DNA of 64,000 nt, taken from positions 1 to 64,000 of the forward strand of contig JBBHKE010000539.1 in NCBI GenBank assembly GCA_037447655.1. The letters run 5' to 3'. The stretch is from Zygnema cylindricum (lineage: Eukaryota; Streptophyta; Zygnematophyceae; Zygnematales; Zygnemataceae). Below, in pieces: positions 1-10,023 of this stretch. Under the pieces are notes generated by a model. That model was not told the DNA's origin and did not search any database. It worked only from the letters and a program-made list of their open reading frames with translations. Made by a program: the position numbers and the translations under genes. How positions within the stretch are numbered: position 1 is the first letter of the stretch; each line of letters starts with the position of its first letter.

Positions 1-243
1 GGCTGGAAGGCGCTACGTCTACAATGTCACGGTAAGACATGCGACGTCACACGCAGGTACAAAAAACAACGTGCGACCACAGATTGTAGACGTTGACAAC
101 CGTCACAGGTACTGTCGACGTATACAAGCGTAAGTTACGATTTCGTCCTTACAGACATAGGGACACTTGAACACCGGGTCCGGCGGATCCGCGCTAAAAT
201 ACAAAATAATTTCGCTAAGTTACAAGTACATGGGGACACACCC
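1..243. mobile_element. PIF/Harbinger-like MITE, family A copy 1, cut by window edge
   Basis: This is the right-hand part of a repeat found again at 26635-27424 and, inverted, at 48251-48952. The three copies share long stretches, including a block around GGATCCGCGCTAAAATAC. The copy ends in GGGGACACACCC followed by TTA, matching the TIR of the full copy plus a three-base TWA-type target duplication. That layout is typical of PIF/Harbinger elements. No transposase is visible, so I call it non-autonomous. The left end lies outside the window. Confidence 0.7.
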
Positions 244-787
244 TTAGTGATTTACGTCTCAGAGACGTGGTGATGTTTGGATTAAGGGTGGCGTTCCATC
301 AAGAAATTCTGTAATCGTACGGCGAACATTACAGGATGCTACATTTTGAAAGATGTTCTATCGCGCACATTTTGAACGATGTTCTAACCCGCAGAGTCTA
401 TAATCCACGTGCTCAAAATTGAATGGTACCACGTCAGATAAGATCGTATATTGAAAATCGTCAAATATTTTTCTCACCGACCAACTTCAACTTGAAATCT
501 TCATTTGCGTACCATGTACGTCTGGACCAGGTCATCGTACAACATAACTTTTGTAAGGGCACTTTCCCATGTGCTAAAGTTACAGTTATTTTATGTCGTT
601 TTCCTCTATAACTTGGAAAAAACGACAAATCTACAGCCGTACCAAAAAATATAAAATACCACCGTACAAGTTGCGTTACCTTAAAACTTTATATGTACAG
701 CAGTTTGTCTTTTAGCGCGATGCAGTTTGTCGTCTAGCGCCTTTCGAGCCACTTTCGCGTCCTTTCGGCTCATCTTCAAACTTTATA

Positions 788-813
788 TAAAATCACCTCG
801 CGAGGTGATTTTA
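788..813. repeat. 26-bp perfect palindrome
   Basis: The sequence is perfectly self-complementary around a CGCG core at 799-802 (half-site TAAAATCACCTCG). It lies inside the family G element. It could be a protein-binding dyad or just a relic of an inverted duplication; nothing else shows its role. Confidence 0.8.
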
Positions 814-1849
814 AATATAGTTCCATGAGGTGAGCGAATAGGCAGATGTTGTCGCACGTGTCGATTTTTTTTGACAATTTTTGTGAGCAGAGTACCAAAA
901 AAAAAACCCACTGCACGTTTCCAGGACGTGCGTGACTTTTTTCCGTACGTTTTTTTCCGTACACTGGTCGTGGAGGGGTTTCGACCAACAGACACCATTT
1001 CCCATAAGTGAAGCCCGTGAAAGCGCCCCTCTCTCTCTCTCCCTCTCCCACTACCACGTCTGTCTCACAATTCTTGCAACGAAAAACGTCAATATTGGTA
1101 TTAAATGAAAAATCCCTGAAAAACAATTTCTTTTGATTATCTTTGGGCATATCTTGATGGCAAGTGGAGTGAGAAAAGACAAAAAAATACAATCGGGAAA
1201 CCACGGTGGAAAGTTTTAGAATATGTGACGTCGGCGCTGTCATAGTTGAGCGTGACGTGCATGACGTCATAATGTCACAAACCCTAAACATCTGTAATGC
1301 CTCCACGTCGACAATGTGGCGTACAAACATTGCGAAGTGATAGAAACTGTTCAACGTGCGGGTGGACGTCTGAAATTGAAGCCGAGTGGAAGTTTCGCAA
1401 CATTTTGTGTACCGTTTATTTGTCACATGTTTCGTTACATGTCTATGTTTGTCACTTTTTGAAGTAACAAGTTATTTGCGCTTACATCGGAATGCTCTAA
1501 AAGTTGTACGAAGAATCTTCGCTAGAAACAAAGTTACAAGATTAAAGTTTCGGTTACATGGGAAAGTGCCCTAACTCTTTGCAAGCGCCTTGTCTGATAC
1601 CGCCACAATTTTTTTAAGGTTTTTGACTTTTTGTTTTTTCACGTGACGAATGAGCGCTGCCACAAATAGTGTGACGAATAGGCGCTAACAAAAATAGCGT
1701 GACAAAAGTTCGTTACGAGATTACTTTTGTGATTTTGGTTAGGATTTTTGAATGGATGTATCATGTTCGAAATTTTTCGAATTCTGTTGGTTTCCGTCTC
1801 GACACGTATGTTCATTATCCAACGTGTTGCAGCTCAAATTTTTCTGTAG

Positions 1850-1882
1850 ATGGTGATGTACCTTGACGAGGTACATCACCAT
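1850..1882. repeat. Hairpin: 14-bp stem, 5-nt loop
   Basis: The arms ATGGTGATGTACCT and AGGTACATCACCAT pair perfectly around the loop TGACG. It lies near the right side of the family G element. There is no U-tract and this is nuclear sequence, so I do not call it a terminator. Confidence 0.8.
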
Positions 1883-2078
1883 TTACATAAACTTTTGAAG
1901 TGAATGTTTCGCGAAAATGAATCCAACGGTCATTGTTACCTCCCATAACTTTGGAGAATATTGGCATAATTTTATGTAATGTTGTTCACGCATAAAAACA
2001 AAATAAGCGGTACGGTCAAGTACGGATAAGCGTTTATTTCTGTAAACTACCCCACTTTTCGTCTGATGGAACGCCACC

Positions 2079-2452
2079 TTAAGGGCGATGTTCCGAAAAT
2101 CTACACAATGGCACGAACCTTCGGTCATCACTTCCCCATTTCGTTTTTTCATAGTGGTGTATATCGGGTAAAAACTTATCGCGATAAAACCACTACAGTA
2201 CTGTAGACCTGTAACAGGGTCGCAAACGGTCAACCGAAACCGTGACCAAGCGTTAACCGACCGCCCGCGCGGGATTCGATTGCCAAATTTTGGGGGCCGG
2301 GCGGTTCCGGTTGGTTGATTCACCAGAAAAACAAAATAGTCGGTAAAAGTCGGTCAACCAAAAAACAAAAAAAAATGAAAATTTTGTACTGTCCATACAA
2401 TCCAACATTATTGTACTTTGTACTCTTTGGTATCGTGGAAGTACGTGACATT
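2079..2452. other. Intergenic, no gene recognised
   Basis: Immediately right of the family G element another GGGCGATGTTCCG end-like sequence begins. It is followed by AACCG/CCGGT-rich text and an A-rich run. I find no credible coding sequence or complete repeat here. Confidence 0.5.
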
Positions 2453-3657
2453 ATAATTACCGTTGCAAATCTGACACGGTAGTAACACTATTCATTTCGC
2501 AAATCTTAGGGAACGCGACAAAGCGTCGCAAATCTGACACCGTACACCGCCAATCGTTATTAACGTAGAAGTTTCTTTAGCGTATAATAACAATTACAGT
2601 GGTGTACGCAAGTTAGAATTTGAAAATTTTGAAAAAAAACATACATTCTAATTGTTTAATAATTGTATATTGGGTCTTTGAAAAAAAAAATGTCGGTCGC
2701 AAGCATGCTTACACTAATATAGGTATTGAAACAAAATCTGACAGATCGTACACAAATCGTACGTCCACACAGTCGACACGTGGTTGTTGGACGATTATGT
2801 GCGAACATGATATTTGAAAACCCGATTTCATCCCTTTTTTAGCGAATATTATCATGCGTCCGCGGTTACTAAAACTCATTAATTATCCTTTTTCACTTAA
2901 AAAGGTATAATTTTGTATGGTCTGAAACTGACCATACACCTTACTATTTAAATGATAACGTATTTTCGTTTAGACAAAAAAACCTAAATGGCGTACAAAA
3001 AAAAATAGAATAAGCTATGCAATTAGAGAATAAAAAGAAAAAAAACAGGACGGAATTAGCGTAAACTACGCTAATAACGATTGGCGGTGTAGTAAACACT
3101 ATTCATTTCGCAAATCTTACGGAACACGACAAACCGTAATTATTGGCTTATTCATACGTCATACATTAATTAATTTTGTACTTTTTCCGTTACAGGCAGC
3201 ACGATTAGTCGCGAAAAATCGAGTTTCGATTAACCTTTCTTTTTGTTAACGCCGATCGGTCAACGATTAACAATTTTGAAGCGTGACATAACCCGGTTGG
3301 GCGTCGGTTACTCAAATTTTGAAAAAAAAACGGTATATTTCGGACCAAGGTCGCAAAAGTCAAAATTTTACATAACCGAAACCGACTGTATTTTTTTCAA
3401 AATCAAAGGAACCGACGCTCGACCGAGTTATGTCACGCTCCAAAATTGTTAACCGTTAACCGACCAACGTTTACGAAAATAAAAGTTAACCAAAACTTGA
3501 TTTCTTGCGACTAACCGTGCCAGCGCGTAACCGAAAAAGTACAAAATTATTTAATGTACGACATATGAATAAGCCAATAATTACGATTTGTCGCGTTCCC
3601 TAAGATTTGCGAAATAAATAGTGTTACTACCGTGTCAAATTTGTGACGTTAATTATG
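2453..3657. mobile_element. Foldback element C, interrupted by element B1
   Basis: The termini match in inverted orientation over more than 100 bp: a block with GACACGGTAGTAACACTATT, CGCAAATCTTAGGGAACGCG and AATTATTGGCTTATTCATA is present at both sides. The interior is also self-complementary: the segment near 3260-3310 pairs with the one near 3415-3465. Without the 549-bp B1 insertion the element is about 0.65 kb, almost wholly a long imperfect hairpin. The left arm has a tandem duplication of about 65 bp, and B1 sits in its second copy. A transcript could form dsRNA. No coding sequence is seen. Confidence 0.65.
2543..3091 (+). mobile_element. MITE family B copy 1, TA target duplication
   Basis: Ends are inverted copies of TACACCGCCAATCGTTATTA. 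The interior matches 31026-31568 in the same orientation and 27984-28522 in reverse. The host sequence is known from the neighbouring tandem copy in element C (GACACGGTAGTAACAC), so the insertion can be read as a duplicated TA, as in Tc1/mariner-type elements. At 549 bp it has no transposase. Confidence 0.75.
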
Positions 3658-3738
3658 ATATCGGTTAAGGGGCAGGTTCGTACAAATGGTACAAAATTTA
3701 TAGGACGGAAATAAAGTACGAAAAATTATGATGGAGAT

Positions 3739-4428
3739 TGTAATAAGATCTCCTACCTCTTAGAACATCCCATTACTACAACCAATTTCAACCACACATT
3801 CCACACATTTGGAAAACACACATCCACATTGGAAAGCACTCACATAAGGATAAACTTTAAATTAGAAGAAGCTTCTGTCCACATAACATTAGCTTGGTCT
3901 CTTGCCCACGTGTCTCAACCCTTCTTTTAAAGTATTTTCAACTACCCTCCATTCTAAATAATTTTATCTCTTAAATGCTATAACACTACTTAGTTTGTAA
4001 GAGATTTCAATGCCAAAATGCCAATGCTCCAATTTAGTTTTAATCGCTGAGGACCAAGATCAGTCACAATTTTTCCAAACTTTCCCAAAGGAATAGATGA
4101 TTACTTTTCTCTTAGACTTCACTGTTTATCTATCATCGCCTTGGACTAGCCAGTCCAAAGTCAACGCTGCGTTGAACAGGTTTTACCTGGGCCAATCATT
4201 GATCAGCAAGAACCTAGACTGACCAATGCAAAAGTGTGCGAAATCTCTTACTCACTACGTAGGATTTACTAACCAATCAAACGCTACATTTCACTACGTA
4301 ACATTTACGTGCAAAAGTGCACGCCAAACAAAACGCGACTTCGCACGAACGTGCGTCGCAAATTTCACACGCGAAACTACCTACGAAATTCCATAAAGTA
4401 AAAGTGACGTTTTGTACTAAAAATTGTA
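3739..4428 (-). repeat. 3' LTR of the Ty3/gypsy-type element
   Basis: Similarity to the split right-hand LTR begins exactly at TGTAATAAG and runs to AAAAATTGTA, with many substitutions. The divergence is plainly greater than between the two copia LTRs, so this element is older. The inner edge could be a deletion scar, because the terminus is TA rather than CA and pol sequence starts at once. Confidence 0.8.
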
Positions 4429-4860
4429 TGAAACGAACCATATCTAACTGTATCTAAAAACAATTCATCCTGAACCATAACACTTATTTCAAAACATCTA
4501 CTTAAAGGATTTGCGACTACATTTTTCTTTCCATGAATATGTTTGACATTAAATTTGAAATATGCCAATTTTTGCATCCACCTAACCTGTCTGCCAGTCA
4601 TAATCTGTGCATCACTTAATCTCTGTGGATAAGAGAGTGCCTTATTATCACAAAGAACTGTAAATTCTTTATTATACAAATAACAACGCCATTTCAATAA
4701 TGCATGAACAATTGCAAGTAATTCTTTTTCCTGTGCTGGATAGTTTTTTTTCATCATCATTGAATTTCTTGGACTCTAAAGCAATAAGACGAAAATGTTT
4801 GCCGACTTTTTGACTTATGACTGCACCTAGGCCTTTAACAGATGCATTAGTAGTGATCAC
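4377..4860 (-). pseudogene. Ty3/gypsy RNase H remnant
   Basis: Two overlapping frames carry recognisable gypsy RNase H text: ITTNASVKGLGAVISQ, then YPAQEKELLAIVHALLKWR, FTVLCDNKALSY and KHIHGKKNVVANPLSR. The reading frame shifts near 4750. The first acidic residue of the usual TDAS motif reads TNAS, a catalytic-site loss. After the RNase H tail the sequence enters the LTR without any integrase. Confidence 0.8.
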
Positions 4861-4882
4861 AATTTAAAATTCCCTAGCAGGA

Positions 4883-5620
4883 TCAAGATACACGAGTGTA
4901 GGGGCAAAGGTGAACTTCCCTTTTAGTTCCTCGAAAGCTCTCTCGTGATCGGCTCCCCACACAAACGTCTCCTTCTCCCAACGTAAATCCGTCAAAGGTG
5001 TGGCAATCATACTGAAGTTCATGATAAATTTCCTGTAATAAGTGGCCTATCCCAAAATGATCTAACTTCTGTGACATTAGTGGGTTGCTTCCAATTTTGT
5101 ATTGGTGTAATTTTGGATGGATCTGTTTTAACACCTTCCCCACTAACTATATGTCCCCTAAATAATTGTTCACTTTTAAGAAAATTGGATTTTGACAATT
5201 TTCCATATAGTTTTCTTTCCCTTAACATTTCCAACACTTTCTTTAAATCAATTACAGGTTGTTCTTTAGATTCGCTGTAAATTTAGAATATCATCTATAA
5301 ACACCTGAACAAACTCTTCTATATAATCTGAAAAGGTTTGGTTCGTTAACCTTGTATAAGTAGGTGGTGCATTCATCAAACCAAATGGCATCACTATCCA
5401 TTCAAAATGACCGGCTCTAGTTCTAAAAGTAATTTTGTCAACATCTTTGGTTCTAATTGGCTCCTGATTAAAGCCACTACGCAGATTAATCAAAGAAATA
5501 ATTTAGCACCTTTCAAACCATCTATCAAATCAGAAATTATAGGTAATGGATACTTATTTTTCACCGTAATCTTGTTCACACTACGATAGTCGACACACAT
5601 TGTCAATGTTCCGTCCTTCT
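4883..5620 (-). pseudogene. Ty3/gypsy reverse transcriptase remnant
   Basis: Frames on the minus strand include FRTRAGHFEWIVMPFGLMNAP, the catalytic-box equivalent FIDDIL, then LYGKLSKSNF and GHIVSGEGVKTDPSKI, all typical of Ty3/gypsy RT and the thumb/connection. At least two frame breaks (near 5020-5240 and 5270) and internal stops make it non-functional. Confidence 0.85.
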
Positions 5621-6322
5621 TTTTGACAAAGAAAACTAGTGCTCCGTACGGTGATTTGCTGGGCTAAATATGTCCTTTCTCCAAAAGCTCTTTGATCTGT
5701 TTCTTTAACTCTTTCTGCTCAAAGAAACTGTACTTATAAATTCCTGTGACAAGGGGATTACATCCAAGTTCAAGGTTAATAACATGTTCCAAATCTCGGG
5801 AAGGTGGCCTTCCTGAGGGTAAATCACGTGGGAAAACATCTTGAAATTAAAAAATCAAATCTTTAACAGTAGCATCAGATATATTTATGTTAGTTACAAA
5901 ATCAGATTTTTGTTTTTCAAGATTTTTAGTCGTGTCTGATTTAGGAATAACATCAATGTTAATGTTTTCTCTCCCTACTTCATCAGTAACTGTCTCAGTT
6001 AAAAATAGCAAGAAAGCATGATTTGATTTATATTTTAAATGCTTTTTAAAATGATTAGCAAAAATGAAACATTCCACTTCCAATTTGGTTATGTTATTTA
6101 TATGATTCTTATACAACTTTTTCGAACGTAATGCTTGCAAAACCTTCCAGCCGTTCTCAAATTTCACTCTCAAGGTGTTAGTTTCCTAATTAATTTGAGG
6201 GATATTTTCAGTTAATCAAGGCTTTCCCAGTATTAGCTCCTCACTACCCAAATTCATTATTTCACACACAAATTTTATTTTAAGACCCTGGATATCAACT
6301 TATATTGTGTCAATTTGTAAAT

Positions 6323-6679
6323 CTAATGTGGACTTATTACCATTTGCCACTTGAACATGCAAAGTTTTTTCCCTAATGACCGTAGGAATTTTATTTCCTT
6401 TACGAACTTATGTGAAATAAAATTACGTGTAGCACCTGAATCTACCATAACTCTCAATGGTTTCCTTTCCACTAATGACTCCAATCTCATCAAACTGTGT
6501 CTGGTGTCATCATTACTTAACTTTCCTAACATAGGTCTGTTGTTAATAGTTTCATCAGAAGAATTGTTCAAACTATAGAGTGTAGTTAACATCATAATAA
6601 ATTCAGCCATCTTAGCCTTTCCATTCATTAACTTGCCCTCCAAAGTTAAATCCTTAACCTCTAGATCTAGTCGACTCAA
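6323..6679 (-). pseudogene. Ty3/gypsy aspartic protease region
   Basis: The open stretch contains LRVMVDSGATRNFISHKF, the DSGA-type active site of retroviral-like aspartic proteases, in the expected place between Gag and RT. Downstream text continues for about 60 codons before a stop. The flanking pol sequence is frame-broken, so I treat this as part of a dead polyprotein. Confidence 0.8.
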
Positions 6680-8004
6680 CTGAGGACTTTCAACTAGTCC
6701 TTTCCGTTTCCCACCTCTTGGGCTTCCTGCTCAGCTAGGTATAATGCAATATCTTCCTTAAGATGTTCATTGACATCAATTTTTTTAAGAGATCCCTTAT
6801 CTGTACAGTCTTTAGCGTAATGATTTGGACCTCCGTATTTAAAACAAGTGACTTTATTTTTCGGTTTTGTGCACTCTTTGCTAAAATGTCTCTCCTCTCC
6901 ACAATTATAACAGTTAATTTTCTTCAGTTGTGCACACTCAAATGCCCTATGACCTCTTTTCTAATAGATAGTGCATGTGGGAATGTTAAGATTAGGTTTC
7001 TGAGCATTAATACTTGGTTTAGGACTCTTAATGTATCCCCCTCTATTGTGAAATTTATTTCTTGCATTTTGTCCACCTCTCTGATTTTCCCCTGAAGATA
7101 TTGTGCCTATTCATCAGACCCGCATTCATATCCTCTTCCACAAGTTCCCCTTCAACCCACTTTGATACTTCAGTCAAATTACTCTAGACTGATCGATTTT
7201 CCCGATTATACCCCAACTGATCCTCTAATTCCAATGACTTATCTTGTAATTCTTTCAAATTAATAATTTTTTGATGTTTCATTTCTCATCTCAATATAGG
7301 ATTCAGATAGCTTAAGAAATGCAATTTAGCCATTTCATCAGTCAAACCCATGACATGAATGCTAGATGAGTCAAATTCTGCATAATAATCTTTCACCGAT
7401 ATAGTCTGCTAACAGTTAAGCCATTTTTCTTCCATTCTGGATTTATAGGTGACAGACAAAAAACGCAATTTGATCGCGATCTTAAAAGCTTCCCGATCAG
7501 CATTATCAGGAATTAAATTAGTCCTCCTCTGAGTGTAATACCAAATCTGAGCATCACCTTTAGACTACTAACCGCAAAAGAAGTGTAACCATCACGATCA
7601 CAATTTCTAGATTTCAAACAATACTCCATATGAAAAATCCAAGCATCTAATTCATCAATCTTCTTACCATCAAATGAAAGTGCTTCACCGATAGACAATT
7701 TCAGATTCCTTATCTTTTTAGGTCTATTGTGATCATCTTCCCTAAAACTGGCAATTCTCTTACCAATCTCACCCGTTTGTTCATTAACATCATTTCTGGT
7801 GTGAATTAAATTAATTAGCTCATCCAATTTCTAATTTGAAACATTTCCATTTTTCTTAACATCCTTCAATTCACTTTTCAACTCAGAAATTGTTTCATCT
7901 ACAGCAGCAGCATGATTATTAAATCTTTTGACTAATTTCACACTACGTTTCTTCAACACATTCAAGGCATTTTCCATTTCACGTTTCCATGCAGAATTTG
8001 CCAT
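6640..8004 (-). pseudogene. Ty3/gypsy Gag remnant with CCHC knuckle
   Basis: A likely start ATG is at 8004, with coiled-coil-like text MANSAWKREMENALNVLKK. An in-frame TAG follows near 7832, then DELINLIHTRNDV and the retrotransposon-Gag-like text FDGKKIDELDAWIFHMEYC (about 7690-7620). A frameshift follows near 7560. A zinc knuckle CYNCGEERHFSKEC (CX2CX4HX4C) is encoded near 6915-6875. Stops and shifts show it is a pseudogene. Confidence 0.75.
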
Positions 8005-8779
8005 TATCACACAATAAAATCAAGCAATAAAAGATAGAGTATAATTATCCAAAAGAGTTTGCAGTTGAAATTTTGAAGTCATCAGATTTCTCCAATCGAA
8101 GACTTCCTCTCCTTAACAAATCTTTTGAAAGATATCAAAATCTGAGAAGTCAAATAAACATTAAAAGTAAGTTAGTGAAAATTCAATTTTCCCAAACATT
8201 GAAATAGAAAGGTAAAAGGCTTCCCCACAAATTTTGCAATAGCAAAATTGAAAGCTCTCAAAGGTGAATTTAACCACAAATTTTGCAACATCAATATTCA
8301 AAGCAATCAAAGGTAACAATTTAGGGTTTGAAAAGTTTTAAGTCATTTCTCGACTCTTTTGCTCTTGAAGAAATAAAGTGCTCCACTTTCTTTCTCCTCC
8401 ATTAGCAAATTTCCCATTTCCCACTACATCGACATCTTTTCAAATCTAATCCTCACATCATCACCCTTCATGGCTTCAAGCCCTCCCTCTACACATCAAT
8501 CATTGTTAGGAGAAGGCAAGTTTGTTTGGCCTCTAGGGAATTGGAGTGAGCTTCAGCGGTGGCTACAATGCCCACCCCGCCTTAGACCTTAGAACTTAAG
8601 CACGCCTCACATCTAACCAGCGACCACTGGCAGTGTGATCACTTAGTTTCCCTCCAATCCCCTACCACTTCACATTGTGGTTCTACCGACACAGGTTAGA
8701 GCACCCTCACCGGTCACGGTAGTCGATATTCGAGTGAGAAAACTTCTCATTAGTTTCTAACCAAAGCTTTGATACCATA
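8005..8779 (-). other. Ty3/gypsy 5' leader and primer-binding site
   Basis: This is the untranslated leader between the 5' LTR and Gag. The PBS reads TGGTATCAAAGC on the minus strand, two bases inside the LTR. It differs from the canonical TGGTATCAGAGC by one base. No other gene is seen. Confidence 0.7.
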
Positions 8780-8879
8780 TGTAATAAGATCTCCTACCTC
8801 TCAGAAAATCCCATTACTACAACCAATTTCAACCACACATTCCACACATTTGGAAAATACACATCCACATTGGAAAGCA
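8780..8879 (-). repeat. Split 5' LTR of the gypsy-type element, left piece
   Basis: It matches 3739-3838 with a few substitutions and stops exactly at AAGCA, the target site of the copia insertion. The other piece of the same LTR resumes at 15332. Confidence 0.85.
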
Positions 8880-9927
8880 TGAAACTCTGAGACCTCCATA
8901 AGTCCTCAGAGTGGACAGCTTCCAAGAAGCCTCTAGGATAATCTTGACCCCTTTGTGTTTAAGCAAAAATAACTGCCACACTGGCAGACAAAAACTCTGA
9001 CCACCTTCACCCCTGTGAAGACAAGACTCCCCTGAGTCGATAGCAAAAAGAATCTCTGAATTTGCTCCCCTGAGCAGTAAGTTATAGAGGGTCAAAGTTG
9101 ACCTTTTGTACAGAAGCTCTCTGGGAGAGAGGGTCCTATCTCCTAATTTTTCTAAGTCCTATCTCACTCACAGACTCTATCTACTGATGTACGGAACCAA
9201 TGAGAATTGAGTTCCGTACGCAAAAGTACAGCTGCCGGTGTACTTTAGGTACGGACGTTGTACAACAAGGCCTAAATGTCGACACATGTCATATCCGAAT
9301 TTGATGCCATAATCTCCGGGGATTCCACGATCCAACGAAATTTTGCCACGCGTAATCCGATGTGGCGATGAGCACAAACCGCCGAAAACTTCCTCCGCGA
9401 TCTCGGCGCTAATTGCGGCCGTCCGATTAGAATCTAATTTAATCGTAGCCGTAATAAATACATGTGCGGTATTTGTTTCATTTACGAAACAAATGCGCGG
9501 TATTGATTTATAGTCCGTACCGTAATCCGTACTTTATATATTACCGGATCTATGTATCGCGTAATCTATTATAGTTAAATGAATAATCGTACGTATACAT
9601 ATTTATATAACTATCAAACTATATACTACGTATCATGACTCATAGACTTAACGGCTAAGGCTACCGGCTATTTCCTGTCTGCCGGCCGGTAGGTACAAGG
9701 ATCAATTCCTGCCCCCGGCACATACCTTCTAAATAAATAAACCCGAACTAACATAAATTTCCCGTAAACCTCAGGATAGCCTAGGTAGCCATGGCTCTAG
9801 CTTCCTCTCCAATTTCTCAGTGACTGCGACAAGTTTGAGAGTTGGAGAGAGAAGTTAGAGGTAGACTGCCTCGGCTTCTTTCTTTCTATTCAGACCTAGA
9901 AAATACTTAAAACCATTAATTTCTACA
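8880..9927 (-). repeat. 3' LTR of the copia element
   Basis: It is 1048 bp and begins and ends with the TG/CA dinucleotides. Just inside it, 9928-9943 reads as the polypurine tract AAAATAAGGGGAG on the minus strand, the expected plus-strand primer site. Confidence 0.95.
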
Positions 9928-9943
9928 CTCCCCTTATTTTCTA
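9928..9943 (-). other. Polypurine tract of the copia element
   Basis: The minus strand reads AAAATAAGGGGAG directly against the start of the 3' LTR. This is the normal place and composition for the primer of plus-strand DNA synthesis. Confidence 0.8.
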
Positions 9944-10023
9944 GTCAATCTTTAATTTCAGACCACACTTCTCCCTGCAGAAAATTAGCTTAGGGGAAGG
10001 CACAGGTTTGGTCATCATATCTG

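Larger units (their letters stand above)
286..2078. mobile_element. TIR element, family G copy 2 (about 1.8 kb)
   Basis: The left end reads GGGTGGCGTTCCATC after TAA, and the right end reads GATGGAACGCCACC before TTAA, so the termini are inverted copies. The same terminal pattern bounds the 797-bp element at 28759-29555. A second, internal inverted match pairs the segment near 541-570 with the one near 1550-1573 (both contain the core GGGCACTTTCCCATG). Open frames inside, for example 776-1426 on the minus strand, resemble no family I recognise and overlap low-complexity sequence. I see no transposase and treat it as non-autonomous or decayed. Confidence 0.55.

Noticed and set aside
776-1426. 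216-codon minus-strand frame in family G
   Set aside because: No motif I know. It spans CT-rich simple sequence and lies inside a TIR element whose relative at 28759 does not share the frame.
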